Assembly (NCBI GenBank): GCA_021825445.1
Contig: JAKAHA010000008.1
Location: 1 to 45,174, forward strand
Direction of reading: 5' to 3'
Length of the DNA stretch: 45,174 bases
Source: a bacterium
GTDB taxonomy: Bacteria > Patescibacteriota > Microgenomatia > UBA1406 > GWC2-37-13
The notes below the pieces were generated by a model that had not been told where the DNA came from, searched no databases, and worked only from the letters and a program-made list of their open reading frames with translations. Within the stretch, counting starts at the first letter, position 1; each line of letters begins with the position of its first letter. The position numbers and the translations under genes are program-made. Shown here piece after piece: positions 14,539-20,576 of this stretch.

Positions 14539-14835
14539 TTAAACTTCCTTCATATAGCAAGTTCCAAGACCGGCAGTTTCAAGTTGGTCAAGGATGGCTT
14601 CGGCTCTTTTTTTATCAATCTTAAGCGTTTCCATTAATTGAGTTGAGGACATCTCGTCAAACTTATCCATCATTTCAAGAGCTTTACTAAATAGAGGATC
14701 ACGCTCGATTTTGGTGACTTGGGCTTCAGACACCCTTTGAGTGACTGTAGTAGTCGACTTTGTTTCTTCAATTGATTTTAATCTTGAGTCAATCTCGTCT
14801 AATTTTTTAAGAATTACTTTTACTGAATCTTCCAT
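14539..14835 (-). CDS. Small coiled-coil protein with winged-helix-like C-terminus
   Basis: 98 residues. Residues 1-25 (VKVILKKLDEIDSRLKSIEE) form a coiled coil; 47-90 (LFSKALEMMDKFDEMSSTQLMETLKIDKKRAEAILDQLE) look like a small helical DNA-binding or adaptor domain. No known family. GTTATAAT ends 9 nt before the ATG, so it has its own promoter, but it lies 28 nt after tspO on the same strand. Confidence 0.55.
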   Translation of the reverse strand: MEDSVKVILKKLDEIDSRLKSIEETKSTTTVTQRVSEAQVTKIERDPLFSKALEMMDKFDEMSSTQLMETLKIDKKRAEAILDQLETAGLGTCYMKEV

Positions 14836-14863
14836 AATTTTTATATTATAACATTATTTACTT

Positions 14864-15316
14864 TTAATTTAACCTCCAAATCCAATAATTTAAAAAACTG
14901 GCAAAAGTAACCCAAAGCAAATAGGGGATTAATAAAAGAGAGGATATTTTATTAACTTTCCAAAATAAGATTATCTGTATTACGATCGTGAACAAGATAA
15001 TAATTATGATTATCAAGGCTAAAAATAAATTCTTTGCTCCAAAAAATATCGGTGTCCAGATTAAATTAAAAAATAAATGAATAAAAAATAGTCGAACGTT
15101 AAATTTTGCCTGTTTAGATTTTTTTATCCAATTAAGGTAAACAGCTACTCCCATCATAAAATATAACGTCAACCAAACGGGTCCAAATATCCAATTTGGT
15201 GGGGAAAATGACGGCTTATTGAGAAATTTATACCAGGTCGGAATTGAATTAACTGTAAACGAAGCACCAATTGCTCCAGCCAACTGTGGAAGTAGAAGAG
15301 ATAAAAATAACCTCAT
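14864..15316 (-). CDS. tspO: TspO/MBR family protein
   Basis: 150 residues, the usual length, five membrane helices. Family marks are IPTWYKFLNKPSFSPPNWIFGPVWLTLYFMMGVAVYLNW and the later FFIHLFFNLIWTPIFFGAKN. TspO proteins bind porphyrins and other ligands and affect stress or tetrapyrrole handling; the bacterial role is unsettled. It lies 3 nt downstream of the membrane-fusion protein gene, which suggests co-expression with the exporter. TTACAAT also ends 5 nt before its ATG. Confidence 0.93.
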   Translation of the reverse strand: MRLFLSLLLPQLAGAIGASFTVNSIPTWYKFLNKPSFSPPNWIFGPVWLTLYFMMGVAVYLNWIKKSKQAKFNVRLFFIHLFFNLIWTPIFFGAKNLFLALIIIIIILFTIVIQIILFWKVNKISSLLLIPYLLWVTFASFLNYWIWRLN

Positions 15317-15319
15317 GAT

Positions 15320-16309
15320 TCATTGTAACAAATCATTTACCATAATTTTATCTCCCTCATTTAATCCTGAAATAATTTCAATTAAGCCATCGTTTGTTTC
15401 AAGTCCGACGATAATATCTTTTTCAACTGGTTTGTTGTTTACAAAAGCATTTACTTTGGCATGATCGCCGTCAATGTCCGAAATCGTATAAAGAGGAATC
15501 GTTAAAACATTAATTTTTTTATTTGTTTCGATATCGACATCAACCGCCATGCCAGATCTGAAATTGGGGTTTTCCGGAAGCTTTATCTCGGCTTGATAAT
15601 AGGTAATATTATTTAAAATCGTTTCCGCCTCATCAATTGAAGATATTTCGCCAAATAATTTTTTTCCAGGAAAAGCATCAAGAGTCAAAATAGTTGGAAG
15701 TCCGACTCTGACTTTAGTTACTTGAGATTCGGGAATGTTAACTGTAAGCTTTAAATTATCAAGATTTTGAATAGTGATTGCAGTCTTAGTTGACGAAGTG
15801 TAGTTTCCAACTTTAATATCAACGTTCGTAACAGTTCCTGCAAAAGGAGCATAGATATAAGTATTTATCAGATTGTGATTATAAACTTCAAAGTTTCTTA
15901 CAGCTTTATTTAAAGAAAATTGCTTAATATCCTCGGCTCGTCGCTCTTCAATTGTTTCCATTTTGTTATCATCTTTTTGTTGGTCAAAATTCCACCTGGC
16001 AATTAAAAAATCTTGCATAGCATTATCTTTTTCGGCAACGACACTGGTCGCGTCGATTGAAGCTAATATTTGACCTTGCTTTACCTTATCGCCTTTTTTG
16101 ACTGGTAAATAAGTTACCCTGCCAACAACACTAAAAGTCAGGTCGGCTTTTTCATTGGCTTCAATTTTTCCTTCAACTTTAACAATCTCTTTAATATTTT
16201 TTCTTTTAACTTCAATGGTTGGGCTTTTTTTTCCATTTTTTTTGGACATCGAAAAAAAGATAATTATTATCAAAGCAAAAATTATTCCAAAAATAATATA
16301 TTTTTTCAT
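15320..16309 (-). CDS. Membrane-fusion protein of ABC exporter (HlyD/MacA-like)
   Basis: 329 residues. One N-terminal membrane helix (4-21), then a biotinyl-lipoyl-like domain split in two halves (GRVTYLPVKKGDKVKQGQILASID at about 63-86 and INTYIYAPFAGTVTNVDIKVGNY), a short alpha hairpin, and beta-barrel parts (SGMAVDVDIETNKK). MacA/HlyD-type proteins link an inner-membrane ABC transporter to the outside. The hairpin is short (about 50 residues), as in monoderm versions. It follows the ATPase gene by 23 nt. Confidence 0.9.
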   Translation of the reverse strand: MKKYIIFGIIFALIIIIFFSMSKKNGKKSPTIEVKRKNIKEIVKVEGKIEANEKADLTFSVVGRVTYLPVKKGDKVKQGQILASIDATSVVAEKDNAMQDFLIARWNFDQQKDDNKMETIEERRAEDIKQFSLNKAVRNFEVYNHNLINTYIYAPFAGTVTNVDIKVGNYTSSTKTAITIQNLDNLKLTVNIPESQVTKVRVGLPTILTLDAFPGKKLFGEISSIDEAETILNNITYYQAEIKLPENPNFRSGMAVDVDIETNKKINVLTIPLYTISDIDGDHAKVNAFVNNKPVEKDIIVGLETNDGLIEIISGLNEGDKIMVNDLLQ

Positions 16310-16332
16310 ATTTCGACTTCGCTCAATATAAA

Positions 16333-17025
16333 TTACTTTTTAATTACTTGAATTTTATCAATTAATCCATCTTTAAGCCAGATTACTCGATTCATCCATC
16401 TAATATCTTCTTCTTCGTGGCTTACCATAATGATTGTTAGACCTAATTTTTTATTTAAATCCGAAAGAAGCTTCATTATATGATTTGAAGTTGCGCTATC
16501 AAGATTTGCACATGGCTCATCGGCAAACAAAATATGAGGAGAATTGCCAAGGGCACGGGCAATTGCAACCCTTTGCTGTTCTCCTCCCGATAGTTCATCT
16601 TGAAAATGCTCAATACGATTTTCCAAACCGACATCAGTCAAAACTTCAACTCCTCTTTCTTTACATTTATTATAATTCATTTTACCATCAACTAATAAAG
16701 GAACCATGACGTTTTCGACAGCATTTAGTTCAAAAATAACCGCGTATTCTTGAAATATATATCCAAGTTCTTGTAGTCTAAATTGAGTTTTTTCCTGGTC
16801 GGTCATTTCAAATACGTTTTTTCCCATCATAAAAAATTCTCCAGATGTTGCCGTATCAAGTAGCCCAAGGCAACGGAGAAGAGTAGATTTTCCCGAACCG
16901 CTCTTTCCCATAATGCCCAAAAATTCGCCTTTTTTTATTTCAAAAGAAACCTGTTTTAAAGCAGGAGTTGGAACTTTTCCGGGATAAGTGCGACCAAGTT
17001 TTTTTACGCTAATTACGCTCCCCAT
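16333..17025 (-). CDS. ABC transporter ATP-binding protein (MacB/LolD type)
   Basis: 230 residues, full length. Walker A GKSGSGKST at 40-48, Q-loop Q92 (YIFQEY), signature LSGGEQ at 145-150, Walker B ILFADE at 165-170 and an H-loop His in MVSHEEED. The FQEY and ADEPCANLDS patterns are typical of the MacB/LolD/FtsE group. It powers the exporter made by the neighbouring permease and fusion protein. Its start overlaps the permease end by 13 nt. Confidence 0.95.
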   Translation of the reverse strand: MGSVISVKKLGRTYPGKVPTPALKQVSFEIKKGEFLGIMGKSGSGKSTLLRCLGLLDTATSGEFFMMGKNVFEMTDQEKTQFRLQELGYIFQEYAVIFELNAVENVMVPLLVDGKMNYNKCKERGVEVLTDVGLENRIEHFQDELSGGEQQRVAIARALGNSPHILFADEPCANLDSATSNHIMKLLSDLNKKLGLTIIMVSHEEEDIRWMNRVIWLKDGLIDKIQVIKK

Positions 17026-18239
17026 ATGGCTTTTATTATCGGTTCTTTACTTGTTTTCCAGGCTGGTATGAAGCCCGAAATCACCGAGACAATTATTAAA
17101 CTATTAAGACTACTTAAAATATCACTAAACACAATATCCAAAGAAACTTTCCCAAATCCCATGTCAAGAGGATAGCTTTTAAAAATAGCATCCAATATCA
17201 CATACAAAACGAATACGCCAATAAGCGTTCCAATTATGACATAAAAAACTGCCTGAATTAAATAAGAAACGATAATGATATTTTTACTAACACCAATTGC
17301 CTTTAATATTCCAATCTGTCTTTTTTTATTAATAACATTAATAAAAATAACAATAAAAATAGTTGCCGCGGCAATAATTAGACTTATAAAAACCGTAATA
17401 CCGTTTAAAATTACAAAACTACTTTTCATCTGTTTGGTCATCGTCAAAAATTGATCCCAGCCGCTGATCTTTTCTTTATCAATTATTAATTTTTGAATTT
17501 TACTTATGTAAGGACGATAATTATCTGGTGATGACAGTTTTACATTTATTTCACTAGCTTGATTGAATGTTCCAAGTATTGACTCCATTTCTTTTTGAGT
17601 GATGTAAGCTGCCATATCGATCCCATCAATACCTGTCTTGTAAATTCCTTTGACTATAAATTTCTTTCTGACCCCATTAGGGAAAATTATATAAATTTTA
17701 TCGCCAATAGTTGGACCTTTCAAAGAATTTTCGTTGAAAGATGAGCCAGCTCCTCCTGCGATTTCAACGCCGATGACAACTGAATTTGTATCGCTGTCGT
17801 CAAGAAATTTCCCTTTAATGACGTGTTTGTATACTTCAATAACCTTTTTTTCTTGAGATGGAATTACTGAGATGACTTGATATCCACCCGACTCAATATT
17901 TTTGGCGTCCGCCCATCTGTCAAAAGTAAACTGCGCACCTAATTTATAGTGAGAGGCAGTTGCGATGACTCCTGGGATTGACTCGATCAGTTTTCTTTTC
18001 TTTTGGACATCTTCGAGATATTGTTTACCTCGCTCAGGTCGGATTATGACGTGAGAGAGCCAGTTGTTGATAAGTTGATTATCGAGAGTCTTCAACATTC
18101 CGGAAAATAAGGCTGAGGAAAAGGCAATGTTGATAAAAGATACACCGATAATGATCGGAGTCAAAATAATGGTTGCTTTATTGCTTCTTTTGAGCGATTT
18201 AAATGCCAAAAAAAATGCAACCTTCAAAGAATTGAGCAT
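17013..18239 (-). CDS. ABC exporter permease (FtsX/MacB type)
   Basis: 408 residues from the ATG at 18239 (MLNSLKVAFFLAFKSLKRSNKATIILT). The frame is open 66 codons further upstream, but TATAAT ends 6 nt before this ATG and the extension overlaps another gene, so the short form is preferred. Topology is one N-terminal helix, a large extracytoplasmic domain (about 50-270, MacB-PCD-like) and three C-terminal helices with INKKRQIGILKAIGVS, the FtsX coupling pattern. It would extrude a peptide, lipid or drug in a mechanotransmission manner. Confidence 0.88.
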   Translation of the reverse strand: MLNSLKVAFFLAFKSLKRSNKATIILTPIIIGVSFINIAFSSALFSGMLKTLDNQLINNWLSHVIIRPERGKQYLEDVQKKRKLIESIPGVIATASHYKLGAQFTFDRWADAKNIESGGYQVISVIPSQEKKVIEVYKHVIKGKFLDDSDTNSVVIGVEIAGGAGSSFNENSLKGPTIGDKIYIIFPNGVRKKFIVKGIYKTGIDGIDMAAYITQKEMESILGTFNQASEINVKLSSPDNYRPYISKIQKLIIDKEKISGWDQFLTMTKQMKSSFVILNGITVFISLIIAAATIFIVIFINVINKKRQIGILKAIGVSKNIIIVSYLIQAVFYVIIGTLIGVFVLYVILDAIFKSYPLDMGFGKVSLDIVFSDILSSLNSLIIVSVISGFIPAWKTSKEPIIKAIWGA

Positions 18240-18261
18240 CAAAATATTATAGCAGTAAGAT

Positions 18262-18498
18262 TTATTTTTTATGTAAGCAAAGAATCTTAACTTTTTTTCC
18301 AATAGGGTAAAGACTGTTTCCAAAATATAAAACTCCATTAGAACCAACAAAAGATATTGTATTGTAAAAAACTCTGTTTTTAAACTTATGAGCAGTTTTA
18401 TCTCCTGGATGAACAAAATCAGGCTTGGTCGCATCACCTACAACAAACTCAGGCCAAAACAATGAATCCCACTCTGACATCTTTTTCATTTCTGCCAT
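18262..18498 (-). CDS. Small hypothetical protein, 78 aa
   Basis: MAEMKKMSEWDSLFWPEF start; the rest (KNRVFYNTISFVGSNGVLYFGNSLYPIGKKVKIL) is beta-rich with no signal peptide. Family unknown. It is favoured over the overlapping upstream extension of the permease frame because TAGAAT ends 6 nt before its ATG and its composition is protein-like. The -10 box is built from the last unit of a (TAG)7 run. It could be co-transcribed with the exporter genes, 22 nt downstream. Confidence 0.5.
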   Translation of the reverse strand: MAEMKKMSEWDSLFWPEFVVGDATKPDFVHPGDKTAHKFKNRVFYNTISFVGSNGVLYFGNSLYPIGKKVKILCLHKK

Positions 18499-18537
18499 AG
18501 GGGCATTCTACTACTACTACTACTACTAATTTTCAAT
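18499..18537 (-). promoter_or_regulatory. Promoter with (TAG)7 microsatellite spacer
   Basis: Minus strand: TTGAAA, then AT and six TAG units, then TAGAAT (18505-18510), then GCCCCT and ATG. The seventh TAG is part of the -10 box. The spacer is 20 nt with seven copies and would be 17 nt with one copy fewer, so copy number could switch promoter strength. Confidence 0.4.
18508..18528. repeat. (CTA)7 trinucleotide microsatellite
   Basis: Seven perfect CTA units in an intergenic gap upstream of the 78-aa gene. Confidence 0.95.
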
Positions 18538-18606
18538 CGAAAATAGGTAAGAACTCACGGGCTTTGACAAAACTGTATCACAACGGGGACCCAGTGCTTT
18601 ATTGTT

Positions 18607-18633
18607 CTGGATTCCCGCTTCCGCGGGAATGAC
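18607..18633. repeat. ATTCCCGCTTCCGCGGGAAT repeat
   Basis: A single hairpin unit with CTGG and ATGAC ends in the gap before the antitoxin-like gene. It is the same family as the copy at 13266. Confidence 0.9.
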
Positions 18634-18659
18634 AAATGACGATGATATATAATTAAAAC

Positions 18660-18830
18660 ATGAAAACATATAAGCTAGATCCAGAAGAGCAACAAATTTT
18701 ACGAGATATTGAGGCTGGTAAGTATAAAACAGTTCCAAATATAAAAGAAGAAATAAAAAAAGCCCGACTTTATGCAAAAAATACTTTAAATAAATTAAAA
18801 AAATCAATATTAATCGAAAGATTAGCCTAA
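18660..18830 (+). CDS. CopG/BrnA-like antitoxin N-terminal fragment, 56 aa
   Basis: Begins MKTYKLDPEEQQILRDIEAG and continues YKTVPNIKEEIKKARLYAKNTLNKLKKS, very like the N-terminal region of small CopG-type antitoxins, in which an INIRLS-type ribbon-helix-helix normally follows. Here it stops after SILIERLA, so the DNA-binding end is missing or replaced. No toxin gene is adjacent. TATAAT ends 6 nt before the ATG. It could be a decayed antitoxin or a short stand-alone relative. Confidence 0.6.
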   Translation: MKTYKLDPEEQQILRDIEAGKYKTVPNIKEEIKKARLYAKNTLNKLKKSILIERLA

Positions 18831-18854
18831 CACTTTGATATATAATTGATAAAT

Positions 18855-19139
18855 ATGAAAAGCTGTTGTCCGCCAAAGTGGCTTCACATTTTTAAAGCGA
18901 TATCAGATAGTCACCGTCAAAATATCCTTTTTTTGGTCAATGAACATAAAAAAATAAACGCCACCGAAATAATTAAAAAAATAAAACTTTCCCAGTCGAC
19001 TATCTCTCATCACCTTAAAATCCTTACTGATGCAGGTTTGATCAAGGTTACAAAACAAGGGAAAAATGCTATTTACTCTGTTGAAAAAGAAGCAATTGCA
19101 GATTGTTGTCTAGGTTATTTACACAAAATTTCTAGCTAA
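18855..19139 (+). CDS. ArsR/SmtB-family regulator with two Cys pairs
   Basis: 94 residues from ATG at 18855 (TATAAT ends 8 nt upstream; an in-frame TTG 9 nt earlier is less likely). A winged helix covers about 10-78, with recognition helix SQSTISHHLKILTDAGLIKV and wing KQGKNAIYSVE. It lacks the ELCVCDL-type alpha-3 site, but has C4-C5 at the N-terminus (SCCPPKW) and C84-C85 at the C-terminus (ADCCLG); in a dimer these could form a metal or metalloid site of the alpha-N/alpha-5 type. It likely represses the promoter just downstream, which has two inverted repeats. Inducer unknown: arsenic, copper or another thiophilic metal are plausible. Confidence 0.88.
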   Translation: MKSCCPPKWLHIFKAISDSHRQNILFLVNEHKKINATEIIKKIKLSQSTISHHLKILTDAGLIKVTKQGKNAIYSVEKEAIADCCLGYLHKISS

Positions 19140-19145
19140 CTCCTG

Positions 19146-19190
19146 TATGTCAAATACATATTGACATATCGAAATACTTCGATGTATAAT
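19146..19190 (+). promoter_or_regulatory. Promoter with two nested operators
   Basis: -35 TTGACA at 19161-19166, 18-nt spacer, -10 TATAAT at 19185-19190. ATCGAAATACTTCGAT (19168-19183), a perfect inverted repeat with a 4-nt centre, fills the spacer, as in ArsR-type operators. A second inverted repeat, TATGTCAA...TTGACATA (19146-19168), overlaps the -35 box. ArsR binding here would block polymerase. Confidence 0.75.
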
Positions 19191-19198
19191 GTATCCAT

Positions 19199-19336
19199 AT
19201 GTTATTAAATCCACCATATCTTACTTCAAGCCTTTTCAGTACTATTCGTACACGGCTTGAAGAGCGATATTTGGTGGACATAAGTAACTGTAAAACTCGC
19301 TATAGCTCGTTAACAGTTACTAATGAAGGGAGGTGA
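19199..19336 (+). CDS. 45-codon leader ORF with two hairpins
   Basis: ATG lies 8 nt after the -10 box, so the ORF would be leaderless. It reads MLLNPPYLTSSLFSTIRTRL and on to ...SLTVTNEGR, no family known. Its TGA falls inside the AGGGAGGTGAG ribbon of the next gene's ribosome binding site, which suggests translational coupling. Two hairpins lie inside: TCCACCATATC..CTTCAAGCC (19210-19232) pairs with GGCTTGAAG..GATATTTGGTGGA (19254-19278), and AGTAACTGT (19283-19291) with ACAGTTACT (19313-19321). It may be an attenuating leader rather than a functional protein. Confidence 0.5.
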   Translation: MLLNPPYLTSSLFSTIRTRLEERYLVDISNCKTRYSSLTVTNEGR

Positions 19337-19343
19337 GAGACAA

Positions 19344-19520
19344 ATGATGAGAAATTTTTTAAAAAACTTTACCCATACGGTAGAAAATAAAGGAGAATCT
19401 TTAGTTATTACTGTAAAAGGAGAAAAAGAAAAAATTGCTGGTTTAGAAAAAAAATTAAAAGCAATAAAAGAATTGTGTTGCGGAGAAGATGGTTGTTGTG
19501 GAGATCATGGTTGTTGCTAA
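19344..19520 (+). CDS. CC-rich small protein, likely metal-binding
   Basis: 58 residues. The start at 19344 is chosen because AGGGAGGTGAG, the strongest Shine-Dalgarno sequence in the window, ends 6 nt upstream; an ATG at 19323 lies before it. The N-terminal 44 residues are basic and amphipathic (LVITVKGEKEKIAGLEKKLKAIKEL). The tail carries C45-C46, C51-C52 and C57-C58, with H55, in the pattern CCxxxxCCxxxxCC. This could bind Cu(I), Zn or As(III) as a metallothionein-like chaperone. Together with the CC-pair ArsR upstream it looks like a metal-response unit. Its last 66 nt overlap a convergent gene. Confidence 0.75.
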   Translation: MMRNFLKNFTHTVENKGESLVITVKGEKEKIAGLEKKLKAIKELCCGEDGCCGDHGCC

Positions 19521-20561
19521 ATTTTTGACAAACCTGCCCGCCGGCGGGCAGGGGAGATATATGATTTTTTGCTTTTTACTCCAATGAGAATCATCAAGCT
19601 CAAAATTTAAAAGTAAACCTGATTTACGAATTTTTTCAAGGGTTTTATAAGCAGTTTTTAGTGGTAAAACTAACGGATAGGCAATCATTTTGCCTTTATC
19701 AGAGTTTTTATAAGGAACTTTTTGAAAAATGTTTTTAGGTAAATTTGACAATGTTTCTTCATAAAACTCAATCTGTTTCATTTTTATTTGTTCTATCTTT
19801 TTAAAATCTATAAATTGTTGTAAAAAATTAAATACAAAAAATCCACGTGCGGGCAAAATACTGTCTCCGATTAGGTCATAACCGATTTTCATTACTTGAT
19901 TAGCTTTTATGGAAAACCAATTTGATAAATCAGTCTTACGAGTGAAGTGAGTCAAATTCCATAACATTTGCATAATCATCCACCAAAAAGTCACGACCGT
20001 CGCATATTTCCATGATTGAAAAATAGTAGGTTCTGTAAAATTTAATTCGTTTTTTTGAGTATAGACAACGCTTCCTTGCAAGGGAATAACCTTTCTCAGC
20101 GAATCTATTATAAAATGGTTTTTTTTAATAAATTTAATTTTTTGAGGATTGACAATTTTGTGAACACAGTCCTCAATTAAAATTGTTTTGCCACTCAAAT
20201 CTTTAAGCCAAATAGGATTTTCAAAAAGGGAATTTGTAATTCCAAGAGCGTGAAAAATGACTAAAACGGTTGGGTGATATTTATTAATGGCAATTGATAG
20301 TTGTCGACTACTAGTTTTTAAATGTTTTGAAACAGGGTAATAGCTAACTTTATATCCATGTTTTCTGATATTATTTTCAACGTCTCCACAGAAAAATTCC
20401 GGCACCAAAATTATCGAGCCTTTTTTAACATTTCTTTTATCTAAAATATCCCACAGTGCGTCTTCATAAGATAAATAAAATAGACGTCCGACATTTTTCG
20501 GTATAATATTTCTTTTAAATTTAAGATATTTCCAGAGAAAAATTGGTTTGAGTGGAATCAT
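19455..20561 (-). CDS. DegT/aminotransferase-fold (PLP type I) protein with altered C-terminus
   Basis: 368 residues. Fold-type I marks: D131 in ILIEDCVH (the Asp that binds the pyridine nitrogen) and K157 in IIDSLRKVIPLQGSVVY, the expected Schiff-base Lys region. DegT-like enzymes make amino sugars for surface glycans. From about residue 337 (LPCPPAGRFVKNLA...) the frame runs through a GC-rich palindrome and then across the complement of the CC-rich gene, so the last 30 or so residues are not native; the original stop was probably lost when the palindrome was inserted. Confidence 0.72.
   Translation of the reverse strand: MIPLKPIFLWKYLKFKRNIIPKNVGRLFYLSYEDALWDILDKRNVKKGSIILVPEFFCGDVENNIRKHGYKVSYYPVSKHLKTSSRQLSIAINKYHPTVLVIFHALGITNSLFENPIWLKDLSGKTILIEDCVHKIVNPQKIKFIKKNHFIIDSLRKVIPLQGSVVYTQKNELNFTEPTIFQSWKYATVVTFWWMIMQMLWNLTHFTRKTDLSNWFSIKANQVMKIGYDLIGDSILPARGFFVFNFLQQFIDFKKIEQIKMKQIEFYEETLSNLPKNIFQKVPYKNSDKGKMIAYPLVLPLKTAYKTLEKIRKSGLLLNFELDDSHWSKKQKIIYLPCPPAGRFVKNLATTMISTTTIFSATQFFYCF
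19533..19552. repeat. 20-nt GC-rich perfect palindrome
   Basis: CCTGCCCGCC followed by its exact inverse. It sits 12 nt after the stop of the CC-rich gene and could end that transcript, while in the other direction it is read as CPPAG in the aminotransferase-like gene. Confidence 0.95.
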
Positions 20562-20576
20562 AAAAAGGATTTTACA

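Noticed and set aside
14434-14637. 67-codon plus-strand frame
   Set aside because: It straddles the ends of two convergent genes in other frames and shows no start signal.
17013-18437. Permease with a 66-residue N-terminal extension starting at 18437
   Set aside because: The extension overlaps another plausible gene, has odd composition, and TATAAT ends 6 nt before the internal ATG at 18239, where the FtsX-type sequence begins.
18526-18876. Minus-strand frame of 116 codons with VIPAEAGIQ
   Set aside because: It is made of a repeat plus the complement of the antitoxin-like gene, extends into arsR, and has no start signal.
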